A stretch of 64,000 nucleotides of DNA from Bacteroidota bacterium (lineage in GTDB: Bacteria > Bacteroidota > Bacteroidia > Bacteroidales > JACABE01). The stretch spans positions 1 through 64,000 of the forward strand of contig JACABE010000001.1 of assembly GCA_013377005.1 (NCBI GenBank), written 5' to 3'. Of this stretch, positions 27,408-36,600 are shown piece by piece. The notes under the pieces were generated by a model. That model did no database searches. It was given only the letters and a program-made list of their open reading frames with translations, and had not been told where the DNA came from. Both the position numbers and the translations under genes were made by a program. How positions within the stretch are numbered: the stretch's first letter is position 1; the number at the start of each line of letters is the position of its first letter.

Positions 27408-27534
27408 GAACGCGGATGAAGCGGATCCCTGAAGGGAAACGCGGATTTAAACGGATTTAAATAACAACAAGTCAAAATATATATAAATCCGCGTTTATTT
27501 GTGTTTACGGAACGTATCCGTTTCATCCGCGTTC
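27408..27534. repeat. Long nested palindromic element, copy 1 (MITE-like)
   Basis: 127 bp. The outer arms (27408-27426 and 27516-27534) match at 18 of 19 positions when inverted. An inner perfect pair is AAACGCGGATTT (27437-27448) / AAATCCGCGTTT (27485-27496). Each arm also contains a small hairpin: TCCCTGAAGGGA (27426-27437) and TACGGAACGTA (27506-27516). It could fold as a branched cruciform. A second copy is at 30361-30488. It has no coding capacity; with flanking promoter sequence it fills the gap 27236-27664. Confidence 0.75.
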
Positions 27535-27609
27535 TAAACTTTTATTACATAATTTCTAAAAATTAAAAGAAGCGTAATAAGTTTTTCCTACTTAATATTG
27601 AAAATTATA

Positions 27610-27617
27610 TAACTTTG
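27610..27617 (+). promoter_or_regulatory. Predicted -7 promoter element of the DUF1456 gene
   Basis: TAACTTTG, 47 nt upstream of the ATG at 27665, matches TAnnTTTG. No well-spaced -33 box. Confidence 0.45.
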
Positions 27618-27664
27618 CTGTATCTACATCAAGTACTCAATAGCAAACAGTAAACATTCACAAT

Positions 27665-28132
27665 ATGAACAACAACGATATATTGCGCCGCATCCGTTAT
27701 ACCTTCGATTTCAGCGATTATAAAATGATTGAAATCTTCGGACATGCCGATGTTCTGGTTAGCAGGCCACAGGTTAGCAATTGGTTAAAAAAAGAGGATG
27801 ATCCCGCTTATCAGGAACTTAATGACAAAGAGCTGGCAACATTCCTTAACGGACTGATTAACGACCGACGGGGCAAAAAAGAAGGGGAACAAGCTATTCC
27901 TGAAGATTTTTTGGACAATAATATGATTTTTCGCAAATTAAGAATAGCTTTAAACCTAAAGGATGATGATATTATGGACATTCTTAAATTAGTGGATTTG
28001 CGTATAGGAAAACACGAATTAAGTGCCTTTTTCCGCAACCCCAGCCAAAGCCAGTACCGCTCTTGTCAGGATCAGTTTTTGCGTAATTTTTTGCACGGGA
28101 TGCAGTTGAAGTATAGGGGGGATGTGAAATAA
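27665..28132 (+). CDS. DUF1456 family protein (YehS-like)
   Basis: 155 residues, built from two repeats of about 65-70 residues: the first begins NNDILRRIRYTFDFSD, the second NNMIFRKLRIALNLKD, and each carries an S/L-NWLKK or SAFFRNP-type mid motif and an FLxGL/FLHGM end. This duplicated helical domain is the DUF1456 family, represented by E. coli YehS, which has no established function. It is predicted to be cytosolic, has its own promoter-like site and terminator, and sits beside a palindromic element. Confidence 0.9.
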   Translation: MNNNDILRRIRYTFDFSDYKMIEIFGHADVLVSRPQVSNWLKKEDDPAYQELNDKELATFLNGLINDRRGKKEGEQAIPEDFLDNNMIFRKLRIALNLKDDDIMDILKLVDLRIGKHELSAFFRNPSQSQYRSCQDQFLRNFLHGMQLKYRGDVK

Positions 28133-28166
28133 AACTTGGATAAATATAGTGGTAAATATCTATACT

Positions 28167-28204
28167 AAAAAGCCGATAACAGTGATATGTTATCGGCTTT
28201 TTGA
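28167..28204 (+). terminator. Intrinsic terminator of the DUF1456 gene
   Basis: Perfect 10-bp stem AGCCGATAAC / GTTATCGGCT (28171-28180 with 28189-28198), 8-nt loop, A-run before and T-run after. Confidence 0.9.
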
Positions 28205-28221
28205 GTTTAATATTGCAAAAT

Positions 28222-28260
28222 ACCTCATCCCCAGCCCTTCTCCTAATAGGAGAAGGGAGG
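28222..28260 (+). repeat. REP-like hairpin repeat, copy 3
   Basis: ACCTCATCCCCAGCC lead followed by a perfect 10-bp stem CCCTTCTCCT / AGGAGAAGGG (28235-28244 with 28248-28257). It is of the same class as 1152-1185, with a longer stem. It lies in the gap before the convergent cargo gene. Confidence 0.55.
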
Positions 28261-28342
28261 TTCTCCGAATATTTTTTATTGCTTAACGCAAAGGAAAAAA
28301 TATATTATTAGGCTCTTAACTCCTCTTAGGTTTGATAAATAT

Positions 28343-30010
28343 TTATTCCTTCACAAATTTATTTACCATGCTTTGTTTATCGTTATTTACTTTTACTACA
28401 TATATGCCTTTGGCAAATGATGCAATATTCAATTCTGTTTGTGGTTGTGTTATGCTTTGTTGTAATAGCAGTTTTCCTTGTACATCATAAATAGAAACTG
28501 TGGTGTTTTGGAGGATTGTTTGTTGTTGGAGGTTTATAGTTAGCTTGCTAGTAGCAGGGTTGGGGTAGATATTTAAGGCTAATTTCTCATTGTGTAGTTC
28601 ATTGATACCAGTTGGTAAGCCAAGATTTGCAATATAAATATCATGATTAGTAATTACAGTGTCATGGTTTAAAATGATACTGCCGAATGTTGCAGTTGCA
28701 CCAACAAAAGAACCTGTAACAAAGCAATTACCAGATAAATCTATACTAATATACGCAACATCTATATATAAAGCATTACCCCCATTCTTTGCCCAGATTG
28801 GACTGCCAGACGCATCAAATTTTGCTATATAAACATCTAGATTATCAGCACTATATAATGAACAGCTATCATTCTGAAATGCATAGAAAAAACTTCCTCC
28901 TAGATAAAAATTGTCGGATGCATCGCAAATAATTGCACTACCTGTATTATTACCCGATTGTCCTCCAAATCCTTTAGCCCAGATAATAGTATTGTTTGAA
29001 TTAAGTTTTAAAACGAAAGTATTTCGGCAACCATTACCATGCAAAACGTAGTTGTCGAAAATAATGCTAGAACCATTAAATTCTCCAGTGACATATATAT
29101 TACCCTTGTTATCTGTACATATGTCATATCCCCAATCATTTTCATATCTCCCAGCACTTCTTGCCCATGCAAAGCTTCCATCAGCATTATAACGGGCAAT
29201 AAATATGTCTCTGTTTGAACTATCAGATGTTGTGTTGTTTATTACAACACTATCAAAAGTCATAGTTTTCCCTGCGTAATATCCACAAATGTTCACATTA
29301 CCTTCAGAATCTGTTGCGATTGAACTTACAGTTGTTAAATAGTCACCCTTAAAATATTTAGCCCATATCGGGCTCGCTGATGAATTAAACTTTACTAAGA
29401 TCAGATCGGTTGCATTCGTACATGTAAAATTATTGTTACCAAAACTAATATTGCCTTTATAATTAACTGTAACATATAGATCCCCATGCCTGTCGACACA
29501 TACATCATTTGCATTGGCATATATTGTGGCGTTGGAGTGAATCCCCCATATTCCGTTACCTGCATTGTCTAGTTTTATTAGAAAAAAATCTCCTGCTGCA
29601 CTATTAGTAGTTAAATTAATAGAATTAAAGCTTATTGTACCATTAAAATCTCCCACAATATAAATAAAGCCAGCTGTATCAATGCATATCTTACTGCTAT
29701 ATACATAAGAACCAGCTGAATTGAAGATACTTTTTGCCCAAATGACATTTCCTACACTATTCTGTTTTACAATGAAACTTGTGGTAAACGATGAGCCAAA
29801 TATAGTATGGTTACCGAAAGTAATTGAAGGACCCATAAAATAACCTACAGTATAAACATTTCCGTTTGCATCGGTTGTGATACTTGTGCTGATTTCTAAA
29901 GGGTTACTTCCTTCTGCAACACAAGCCCATTGCCAAGATGGAGCTTGAGAATAGCACTTAACAATACTTCCTATGCATATCGCAATCACCAAAATGTAAA
30001 TTCTTTTCAT
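28343..30010 (-). CDS. SBBP-repeat surface protein with T9SS type A sorting domain
   Basis: 555 residues. After a signal peptide (about 1-21), residues ~25-460 are seven or so beta-propeller-like repeats, each with a D-x-x-G-N-x-Y-x-x-G-x-F/Y core (DANGNVYTVGYF, DTAGFIYIVGDF, DNKGNIYVTGEF, DLSGNCFVTGSF). These match the SBBP repeat family. The last ~80 residues are a type A sorting domain (IYPNPATSKLTI, KGIYVVKV, KFVKE). It is predicted to be secreted and anchored or released at the cell surface; no enzymatic residues seen. A promoter-like element is upstream at 30049. Confidence 0.85.
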   Translation of the reverse strand: MKRIYILVIAICIGSIVKCYSQAPSWQWACVAEGSNPLEISTSITTDANGNVYTVGYFMGPSITFGNHTIFGSSFTTSFIVKQNSVGNVIWAKSIFNSAGSYVYSSKICIDTAGFIYIVGDFNGTISFNSINLTTNSAAGDFFLIKLDNAGNGIWGIHSNATIYANANDVCVDRHGDLYVTVNYKGNISFGNNNFTCTNATDLILVKFNSSASPIWAKYFKGDYLTTVSSIATDSEGNVNICGYYAGKTMTFDSVVINNTTSDSSNRDIFIARYNADGSFAWARSAGRYENDWGYDICTDNKGNIYVTGEFNGSSIIFDNYVLHGNGCRNTFVLKLNSNNTIIWAKGFGGQSGNNTGSAIICDASDNFYLGGSFFYAFQNDSCSLYSADNLDVYIAKFDASGSPIWAKNGGNALYIDVAYISIDLSGNCFVTGSFVGATATFGSIILNHDTVITNHDIYIANLGLPTGINELHNEKLALNIYPNPATSKLTINLQQQTILQNTTVSIYDVQGKLLLQQSITQPQTELNIASFAKGIYVVKVNNDKQSMVNKFVKE

Positions 30011-30048
30011 AACTCTTTTGTTTTAAATTGTTATTTAAATATTTTGAA

Positions 30049-30056
30049 CAAAGTTA
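30049..30056 (-). promoter_or_regulatory. Predicted -7 promoter element of the SBBP-repeat gene
   Basis: TAACTTTG on the minus strand, 39 nt upstream of the start at 30010. Confidence 0.45.
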
Positions 30057-30141
30057 CATAATATTTTATATGTAAATAGTAAAATGTTATTTATTTCTTA
30101 AGTTGTCCGATATTTTAGATATATCTGCATTAATTGCATAA

Positions 30142-30174
30142 AAAAAACCAACAATTTTTCAATGTTGGTTTTTT
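30142..30174. terminator. Orphan intrinsic terminator
   Basis: Stem AAAAAACCAACA / TGTTGGTTTTTT (30142-30153 with 30163-30174), 9-nt loop, T-run on either strand. No intact gene ends here; the nearest candidate is the minus-strand remnant whose stop is at 30549. Confidence 0.75.
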
Positions 30175-30360
30175 CAATTAAACAAAAGTATTAAAATATC
30201 AAATTCTTTAAGAATTTAATAAATACTTTATTCCTAGTTAATTAAATTTAATCTTGCTATAACTTTCCCACAAAATTTAAATCAATAAGCCTATAAGAAC
30301 TAAGAACCACTTATTGTCATATTTGAAATATCGCATTAATTTTTCTTATATATTTTTCAT

Positions 30361-30488
30361 GAACGCGGATGACGCAGATCCCTTAGGGAAACGCTGATAA
30401 AACGGATTATTAATATATGAAAATCAAAACATTCTGAATAATTCGTGAAAATCTGCGTTTACGGAACGTATCCGTTTAATCAGCGTTC
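30361..30488. repeat. Long nested palindromic element, copy 2 (MITE-like)
   Basis: 128 bp, same architecture as 27408-27534: outer arms GAACGCGGATGA... and ...TTAATCAGCGTTC, a small hairpin TCCCTTAGGGA (30379-30389) in the left arm and the identical TACGGAACGTA (30460-30470) in the right arm. The centre differs from copy 1. No coding capacity. With the orphan terminator and the gene remnant it accounts for most of the gap 30011-30732. Confidence 0.75.
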
Positions 30489-30548
30489 TAATGTTTTTAT
30501 ACATTAGTTACCGAAACAAAAATATGCGTATTTGCTGTTTACCACTTA

Positions 30549-30716
30549 TTATCCCAATAGCAGTAATTTTTTGCCGCTGAAACTTTCGGAAAGTGAATAA
30601 TCGGCAATAGCATTGTTACCGATAACTTTATATATTCTGCCGAAGTCTGTTTGCACACTACCCAGGCCTGATTTGCTATTGGTTTCAGCGTTTTTAGTAC
30701 GTAAGTTTGTGGTAAA
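30549..30716 (-). pseudogene. Possible remnant of a degraded minus-strand gene
   Basis: A stop-to-stop frame of 55 sense codons without a plausible start. About 45 residues look protein-like (for example SKSGLGSVQTDFGRIYKVIG and SLSESFSGKKLLLLG before the stop) and the base composition is less AT-rich than the spacer around it. An overlapping 108-residue ORF in another frame reads as random. I do not recognise the family. It lies between a palindromic element with an orphan terminator and the tonB promoter region. It could instead be chance coding potential. Confidence 0.3.
30679..30709 (+). promoter_or_regulatory. Predicted promoter of the tonB gene
   Basis: TTG at 30679-30681, 20-bp spacer, TAAGTTTG at 30702-30709, 23 nt upstream of the ATG at 30733; it fits the Bacteroidota -33/-7 arrangement. 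Confidence 0.55.
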
Positions 30717-30732
30717 TTAAAAAATAAAAGCC

Positions 30733-31539
30733 ATGAAAACGTCAGATATTTATTCACACGAATGGTGCGAAATCGTTTTTGAAGGTAAGAATCATGCTTA
30801 TGGTGCTTACGAATTAAGAGAAAACACAGTAAAAAGGCAAATGTTTGCCATTTTAATCGCTGCAACTTTGTTTATTGGGGTAGTAGGATCGCCAATGATA
30901 ATGAAACATGCCAAAAGCATAAATAATCGTTTAATCACTACCGGAGTAATTGAAATTTCCACCCACAAATTCTTAAAACCAAAGGATAACGTTGATGGTT
31001 TTGTTAAATCGGATAAGGTACAATCGAAAATAATAAACACTGTAAAATTTCCTCCTACGCGTATAGTAGCTGATGATAATGTTCCGGATGATATAATACC
31101 AACACAAAAAGCTTTGTTTATAGACAACAGAACAATTTCTACAGCGACTATTGATGATGGGTCCACTGTTAGAGGTGAAAAGGCTATTGGTAATAGTGTG
31201 GCTGGTATCAATAGTGTAGATACTACAACCTATATTTTTGTTAGTCAAATGCCGGCATTTCCCGGAGGATTGGAAGAATTGTATAGGTATTTGAAATCTT
31301 CTGTAAAATATCCCAACGAAGCCAGAAATATGGGTATCGGAGGTATTGTTTATACATCATTTATAATAAGTAGTACTGGTAGCATTGAGGATATAACAAT
31401 ATTAAGAGGCGTAGGAGGTGGCTGCGACGATGAAGCCATAAGAGTTTTAAAAGGAATGCCTAAATGGAATCCCGGAAAACAAGATGGCAATGCAGTAAAT
31501 GTAAAATTAAATCTACCCATAAATTTTAAATTAAACTAA
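30733..31539 (+). CDS. tonB: Energy transducer TonB
   Basis: 268 residues. It transmits proton-motive force from ExbBD to outer membrane SusC/TonB-dependent receptors. The N-terminal cytoplasmic segment has the Bacteroidota signature CEIVFEGKNHAYGAYELREN, followed by one membrane segment (about 35-57). A periplasmic linker without a strong Pro-Lys repeat leads to a TonB C-terminal domain (about 180-268: VSQMPAFPGGLEELYRYL, FIISSTGSIEDITILRGVG, NVKLNLPINFKL). Several tonB paralogues per genome are normal in this phylum. No exbB/exbD is adjacent. Confidence 0.9.
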   Translation: MKTSDIYSHEWCEIVFEGKNHAYGAYELRENTVKRQMFAILIAATLFIGVVGSPMIMKHAKSINNRLITTGVIEISTHKFLKPKDNVDGFVKSDKVQSKIINTVKFPPTRIVADDNVPDDIIPTQKALFIDNRTISTATIDDGSTVRGEKAIGNSVAGINSVDTTTYIFVSQMPAFPGGLEELYRYLKSSVKYPNEARNMGIGGIVYTSFIISSTGSIEDITILRGVGGGCDDEAIRVLKGMPKWNPGKQDGNAVNVKLNLPINFKLN

Positions 31540-31585
31540 AATCCCAAATTATAGATTATTCGTATTAAAATCCAGCAAAATCAGC

Positions 31586-31593
31586 TAACTTTG
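31586..31593 (+). promoter_or_regulatory. Predicted -7 promoter element of mfd
   Basis: TAACTTTG, 24 nt upstream of the TTG start at 31618, supporting that start over the internal ATG 28 codons downstream. Confidence 0.5.
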
Positions 31594-31617
31594 CCAAAAT
31601 TTTAAAGCAATAATCAA

Positions 31618-34600
31618 TTGCAAATACTAGATTTAACAAAAATATATGCCGGGGACAAAAGAGTTTCCGGCTTAACTGCTTTGCTGCTGAAGGGAAAATC
31701 TATGCGTTACAGCATCAAAGGCTTAAGTGGTTCTTCCCTTTCGCTGGTGGCAAATGCGGTAATCAAACAGAGTCAGGGCATTCATTTATTTATCCTGAGC
31801 GATAAAGAAAAAGCTGCCTATTTTTACAACGATCTGGAAAATTTAAGCGGTGAAGCTGAATTTGATTACGACAACAAAAACATCTTATTTTATCCTACAT
31901 CTTATAAAAGACCTTATCAGGTAGAAGCTGTTGAAAACGCCAATGTATTGTTGCGTTCGGAAGTACTTAATCGTTTGAGTCATGCCAGGAAAAGTCCTGT
32001 AATCGTTACTTATCCCGAAGCCCTGTGCGAAAAGGTTATCACTCAAAAAAATCTGATACGTAATACCCTAAAGTTAAAAAAAGGAGAAAGTGTTAATCAC
32101 GAATTTATTACCGATTTGCTGATTGAATACGAATTTGAAAGGGTTGATTTTGTTACTGAACCCGGGCAATTTTCTATTCGGGGTGGTTTGGTGGATGTGT
32201 TTTCGTTTTCCAACGATTTTCCGTATCGTATCGAGTTTTTCGGCGATGAGGTAGAATCCATCCGAACGTTTGATCCCGTAAATCAATTATCGAAACAACA
32301 GTTAGACGTAATTTCAATACTTCCTAACATACAACTTCATAAGTTTGGCGAAGTTCGCGAAAGTCTGCTGCAATTCATTCCAAAGCCGGCAACAGTTTGG
32401 GTTGAAAACATGGAATATGCTTCCGAAAAAATAGATGCCGCTTTCGAAAAAGCCGAACAAGCGTATGGTGAAATTGAAACAGATACCGGGCATAAAAAAC
32501 CATATCAGCTATTTGTTACTGCCGGCGAATTTTTAAAAGAAATCCTCGATTTTAATATTTTTGAAATAGGGAATTATCCTTTTCTAAAGAATAACAAAGA
32601 GCTTGTTTTCAATACAACATCTCAACCTGTTTTCAATAAAAACTTCGAAATGCTTTTCCGCAATTTAGTGGAAAATACCGAAAACAGCTATACCAATATC
32701 ATTGTTTCGGAAAACCAGAAGCAATTTGAAAGATTGGATAGGATTTTTACAGAAATCAATACCAACAAGGAATCTGTTACTTATACCCATCTCAGTTGTG
32801 CTCTCACCGAAGGATTTATTGATAAAGACCTTAAATTGTGTTGCTATACCGATCATCAGATTTTTGAACGTTACCACAAATATAAGCTCAACGAATTTTC
32901 GCAAAACAAAGAAGCCATCACACTCAAGGAAATCTACGACCTTAAACCCGGCGACTTTGTAACCCATACCGATCATGGAATAGGACGATACGGAGGTCTC
33001 GAAAAAATCAATAACAATGGCAAAGAGCAGGAAGCCATCCGCTTGATTTATAAAGACGATGATATTTTGTATGTGAGCATACATTCTTTGCACCGTATTT
33101 CGAGATATTCAGGTAGAGAAGGAGCAATGCCTGCATTAAGCAGACTGGGTTCTCCTGCATGGCAAAACCTGAAAAATAAAACCAAACAAAAAGTCAAGGA
33201 TATTGCCAAAGACTTAATAAAATTGTATGCCGAACGCAAAACTGCTAAAGGATTTGCTTTTAATGCCGATACTTACCTGCAAAATGAACTGGAAGCTTCT
33301 TTTATTTACGAAGATACGCCCGATCAGGTAAAGGCTACCAATGATGTTAAAAAAGACATGGAAGCTGACTTTCCCATGGATCGTCTGGTATGCGGAGATG
33401 TGGGCTTTGGCAAAACCGAAATAGCTGTTCGTGCTGCTTTTAAAGCGGTAAGTGATAGCAAGCAGGTTGCAGTATTGGTGCCTACTACCATTCTTGCGCT
33501 ACAACATTCCAAAACTTTTAAAGAAAGGCTCGGAGAGTTTCCTTGTAATATTGAATATATCAATCGTTTTAAAACTACAGCTCAAAAAACACAGATTTTA
33601 AAAGACCTTAAAGCAGGGAAAATAGATATTCTCATAGGAACCCATCGTTTGATAAGCAAGGATGTAGATTTTAAAGATCTTGGTTTATTGATTATAGATG
33701 AAGAACAAAAATTTGGTGTAGCGGTTAAAGAAAAACTCAAGCAAATCAAGGTAGATGTCGATACACTTACCTTAACAGCTACTCCGATACCACGTACCTT
33801 ACAGTTTTCATTAATGGGAGCAAGGGATTTATCTATTATGAATACGCCACCGCCCAATCGTCATCCTATTCACACCGAGTTGCATTCGTTTAATGAAGAA
33901 ATGATTAGAGATGCTGTAATGCAAGAAGTTTCCAGGGGAGGTCAGGTGTTTTTTGTACACAATCGTGTGCAAAGTATTTTAGAAGTTGCAGGAATGTTAC
34001 AACGCTTGTTGCCCGATATTAAGGTTGCGATTGGTCATGGGCAAATGGATGGGCATAAATTAGAAAAAATAATGCTCGATTTTATTGATGGAGAATATGA
34101 CGTATTATTAGCAACAACCATTATCGAAAATGGACTGGACATCCCGAATGCCAATACTATCATCATTAACGAAGCACATACTTACGGATTGAGCGATTTA
34201 CACCAATTGCGCGGTAGAGTAGGGCGTTCCAACAAAAAATCTTTCTGTTATTTAATTGCACCACCGCTTACTGTGCTTACCGACGAAGCCCGCAAAAGAC
34301 TGAAAGCCATCGAAGAGTTTTCCGAAATAGGAAGCGGCTTTAATATTGCGATGCGAGATTTAGATATTCGCGGTGCCGGAGATATTTTAGGTGGCGAGCA
34401 AAGTGGTTTTATCTCTGAGATAGGTTTTGATATGTATCATAAAATATTGGATGAAGCCATTACCGAGCTCAAAGAAAACGATTTCAGAGAATTATATTAC
34501 AAAGAAGACGAAGAAATTGAGTTTGTAAAAGAATGTACCATCGAAACCGATCTGGAACTGATGATTCCCGATGAATACATCATAAATATTACCGAAAGAT

Positions 34601-34971
34601 TAAGTCTTTATAAAGAACTCGACAACTTAGAAACGGATGAAGAACTCACAGCTTTTAAAACCAGACTTGTTGACCGTTTTGGCGAAATACCTGAACCTAC
34701 GGAAGAACTTATTAATACTATAAAATTAAGAAGAATTGCCAAACATATTGGTTTTGAAAAAATGATTTTAAAACAACAAAAACTGATAGCATATTTTATT
34801 GCGAATCAGGATTCGGCTTATTTCCAATCAGCTGAGTTTACTAAATTGCTGCAATACCTGCAACTCAATCCTCGTTTGGTAAGAATGAAAGAGAATAAAG
34901 GAAAGCTTTCCATTGTTTTCGACAATGTAGGAAGCATCAGCAAAGCATTGAACTTATTGGAACCAATATAA
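31618..34971 (+). CDS. mfd: Transcription-repair coupling factor
   Basis: 1117 residues. It removes RNA polymerase stalled at lesions and recruits UvrA. I accept a TTG start: no ATG is in frame after the upstream stop at 31603, and the sequence from TTG already aligns with the UvrB-like N-terminal module. Domains: UvrB homology (about 1-330), RNA polymerase-interacting domain (VTHTDHGIGRYGGLEKI, about 445-510), SF2 translocase with GDVGFGKTE (near 593) and DEEQKFGV (near 695), a helicase C part with GHGQMDGHKLE and QLRGRVGRSNKK, and a TRCF C-terminal domain (about 980-1100). All helicase motifs look intact. Confidence 0.97.
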   Translation: MQILDLTKIYAGDKRVSGLTALLLKGKSMRYSIKGLSGSSLSLVANAVIKQSQGIHLFILSDKEKAAYFYNDLENLSGEAEFDYDNKNILFYPTSYKRPYQVEAVENANVLLRSEVLNRLSHARKSPVIVTYPEALCEKVITQKNLIRNTLKLKKGESVNHEFITDLLIEYEFERVDFVTEPGQFSIRGGLVDVFSFSNDFPYRIEFFGDEVESIRTFDPVNQLSKQQLDVISILPNIQLHKFGEVRESLLQFIPKPATVWVENMEYASEKIDAAFEKAEQAYGEIETDTGHKKPYQLFVTAGEFLKEILDFNIFEIGNYPFLKNNKELVFNTTSQPVFNKNFEMLFRNLVENTENSYTNIIVSENQKQFERLDRIFTEINTNKESVTYTHLSCALTEGFIDKDLKLCCYTDHQIFERYHKYKLNEFSQNKEAITLKEIYDLKPGDFVTHTDHGIGRYGGLEKINNNGKEQEAIRLIYKDDDILYVSIHSLHRISRYSGREGAMPALSRLGSPAWQNLKNKTKQKVKDIAKDLIKLYAERKTAKGFAFNADTYLQNELEASFIYEDTPDQVKATNDVKKDMEADFPMDRLVCGDVGFGKTEIAVRAAFKAVSDSKQVAVLVPTTILALQHSKTFKERLGEFPCNIEYINRFKTTAQKTQILKDLKAGKIDILIGTHRLISKDVDFKDLGLLIIDEEQKFGVAVKEKLKQIKVDVDTLTLTATPIPRTLQFSLMGARDLSIMNTPPPNRHPIHTELHSFNEEMIRDAVMQEVSRGGQVFFVHNRVQSILEVAGMLQRLLPDIKVAIGHGQMDGHKLEKIMLDFIDGEYDVLLATTIIENGLDIPNANTIIINEAHTYGLSDLHQLRGRVGRSNKKSFCYLIAPPLTVLTDEARKRLKAIEEFSEIGSGFNIAMRDLDIRGAGDILGGEQSGFISEIGFDMYHKILDEAITELKENDFRELYYKEDEEIEFVKECTIETDLELMIPDEYIINITERLSLYKELDNLETDEELTAFKTRLVDRFGEIPEPTEELINTIKLRRIAKHIGFEKMILKQQKLIAYFIANQDSAYFQSAEFTKLLQYLQLNPRLVRMKENKGKLSIVFDNVGSISKALNLLEPI

Positions 34972-35053
34972 ACTTTTCCAAAGGAGAAACTTTATATTAA
35001 TGAAAATTTAAAACTCAAAACAATTGGGAAACTGCATTATTAAAATATTTCTT

Positions 35054-35061
35054 TAATTTTG
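35054..35061 (+). promoter_or_regulatory. Predicted -7 promoter element of cysS
   Basis: TAATTTTG, 29 nt upstream of the ATG at 35091. Confidence 0.45.
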
Positions 35062-35090
35062 CAAAACATTTAGCGAAAGCAATCAAGACT

Positions 35091-36557
35091 ATGGAAAATA
35101 AATTACAAGTTTACAATACAATTAGCAAAAAGAAAGAAATATTTGAACCACTAAAACCACCTTTTGTTGGTATGTATGTATGTGGTCCAACGGTTTATGG
35201 AGATGGACATTTGGGTCATGCCCGCCCTGCCATTACTTTTGATTTGGTATACAGATATATACAGCATCTTGGTTATAAAGTTAGATATGTAAGAAACATT
35301 ACCGACGTAGGACATCTGGAAAATGATGCTGATGAAGGTGAAGATAAAATTGCAAAAAAAGCTCGGTTAGAACAACTTGAACCCATGGAGGTTGCTCAAT
35401 ATTATATCGACAGATATCATATAAATATGGATCAACTGAACGTAAAACGTCCCAGTATTGAACCAATGGCTTCAGGTCATATTATTGAGCAAATTGAAAT
35501 GATAAAAAAGATTCTGGCTAAAGGTTTTGCTTATGAAATAAACGGTTCAGTGTATTTTGATGTTAAAAAATACAATGATAAATTTGCTTATGGCAAACTT
35601 TCAGGCAGGGTGTTGGAAGATTTATTATCCAATACGCGTGTATTAGAAGGTCAGGATGAAAAACACAATTCTTATGACTTCGCTTTGTGGAAAAAGGCAC
35701 AACCGGAACATATCATGCGTTGGCCCTCACCTTGGAGTGATGGTTTTCCCGGTTGGCATGCGGAATGTTCAGCGATGAGTGCAAAATATCTGGGCGAGCA
35801 TTTTGATATTCATGGAGGTGGTATGGATTTATTGTTTCCTCATCATGAATCTGAAATTGCACAAAGCCAAGTTGCAAATAATTGTGAACCTTGTAAATAC
35901 TGGATGCACAATAACATGATTACCATCAACGGACAAAAAATGGGAAAATCATTGGGTAATTTCATTACACTCAACGATTTTTTTACCGGCAATCATCCTT
36001 CGCTGGAAAAAGCTTATAGTCCAATGTGTATAAGATTCTTTATCTTACAAGCACATTATCGTAGCACACTCGATTTTTCTAACGAAGCACTTCTCGCAGC
36101 AGAAAAAGGACTGAAAAGACTGATGCAGGGCATTGAAACACTTCAAAAGCTAAAACCATCGGCAACTTCAAGTTGTGATATTTCTAAATTGTCTGATAAT
36201 TGTTACGAAGCGATGGATGATGATTTCAACAGCCCTATTGTCATTGCCAATTTGTTTGAAGGTTTAAAAATCATCAATTCTATAAATGATGGCAAAGAAA
36301 GTATTTCAGAAAAAGATTTAGAAAGCCTGAAAAATCTTTATAATACTTTTGTTTTTGAAATATTGGGTTTAACCAACGAAACAGATAATAATCAGTTTGA
36401 TGTAATGGATGGTTTGATGCAGATGGTGCTTTCATTTCGCCAACAAGCAAAAATAAATAAGGATTATTCTGCTTCCGACAAAATTCGCGATGAACTTCTT
36501 AAGTTAGGTATTGTTGTAAAAGATGGTAAAGAGGGTTCGGTTTGGACATTAGAATAA
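35091..36557 (+). CDS. cysS: Cysteinyl-tRNA synthetase
   Basis: 488 residues, class I synthetase. Zinc and signature regions: [19 protein letters not shown] (HIGH-type HLGH with the first Zn Cys), [28 protein letters not shown], and the KMSKS loop as KMGKSLGNF near residue 283. The C-terminal helical anticodon domain ends [15 protein letters not shown]. The KMGKS variant occurs in other CysRS of the phylum. It is followed 43 nt later by the M28 peptidase gene. Confidence 0.97.
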   Translation: MENKLQVYNTISKKKEIFEPLKPPFVGMYVCGPTVYGDGHLGHARPAITFDLVYRYIQHLGYKVRYVRNITDVGHLENDADEGEDKIAKKARLEQLEPMEVAQYYIDRYHINMDQLNVKRPSIEPMASGHIIEQIEMIKKILAKGFAYEINGSVYFDVKKYNDKFAYGKLSGRVLEDLLSNTRVLEGQDEKHNSYDFALWKKAQPEHIMRWPSPWSDGFPGWHAECSAMSAKYLGEHFDIHGGGMDLLFPHHESEIAQSQVANNCEPCKYWMHNNMITINGQKMGKSLGNFITLNDFFTGNHPSLEKAYSPMCIRFFILQAHYRSTLDFSNEALLAAEKGLKRLMQGIETLQKLKPSATSSCDISKLSDNCYEAMDDDFNSPIVIANLFEGLKIINSINDGKESISEKDLESLKNLYNTFVFEILGLTNETDNNQFDVMDGLMQMVLSFRQQAKINKDYSASDKIRDELLKLGIVVKDGKEGSVWTLE

Positions 36558-36600
36558 AATTAAAGTCTTTTCTGAGACTAAAGTATAAATATCAAAGACT

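Noticed and set aside
30539-30865. 108-residue minus-strand ORF overlapping the tonB start
   Set aside because: Composition reads as random, its 5' half is antisense to tonB, and another frame in the same place looks more protein-like.
36560-36600. Terminator between cysS and the M28 gene
   Set aside because: Only a 5-bp imperfect stem and no T-run.
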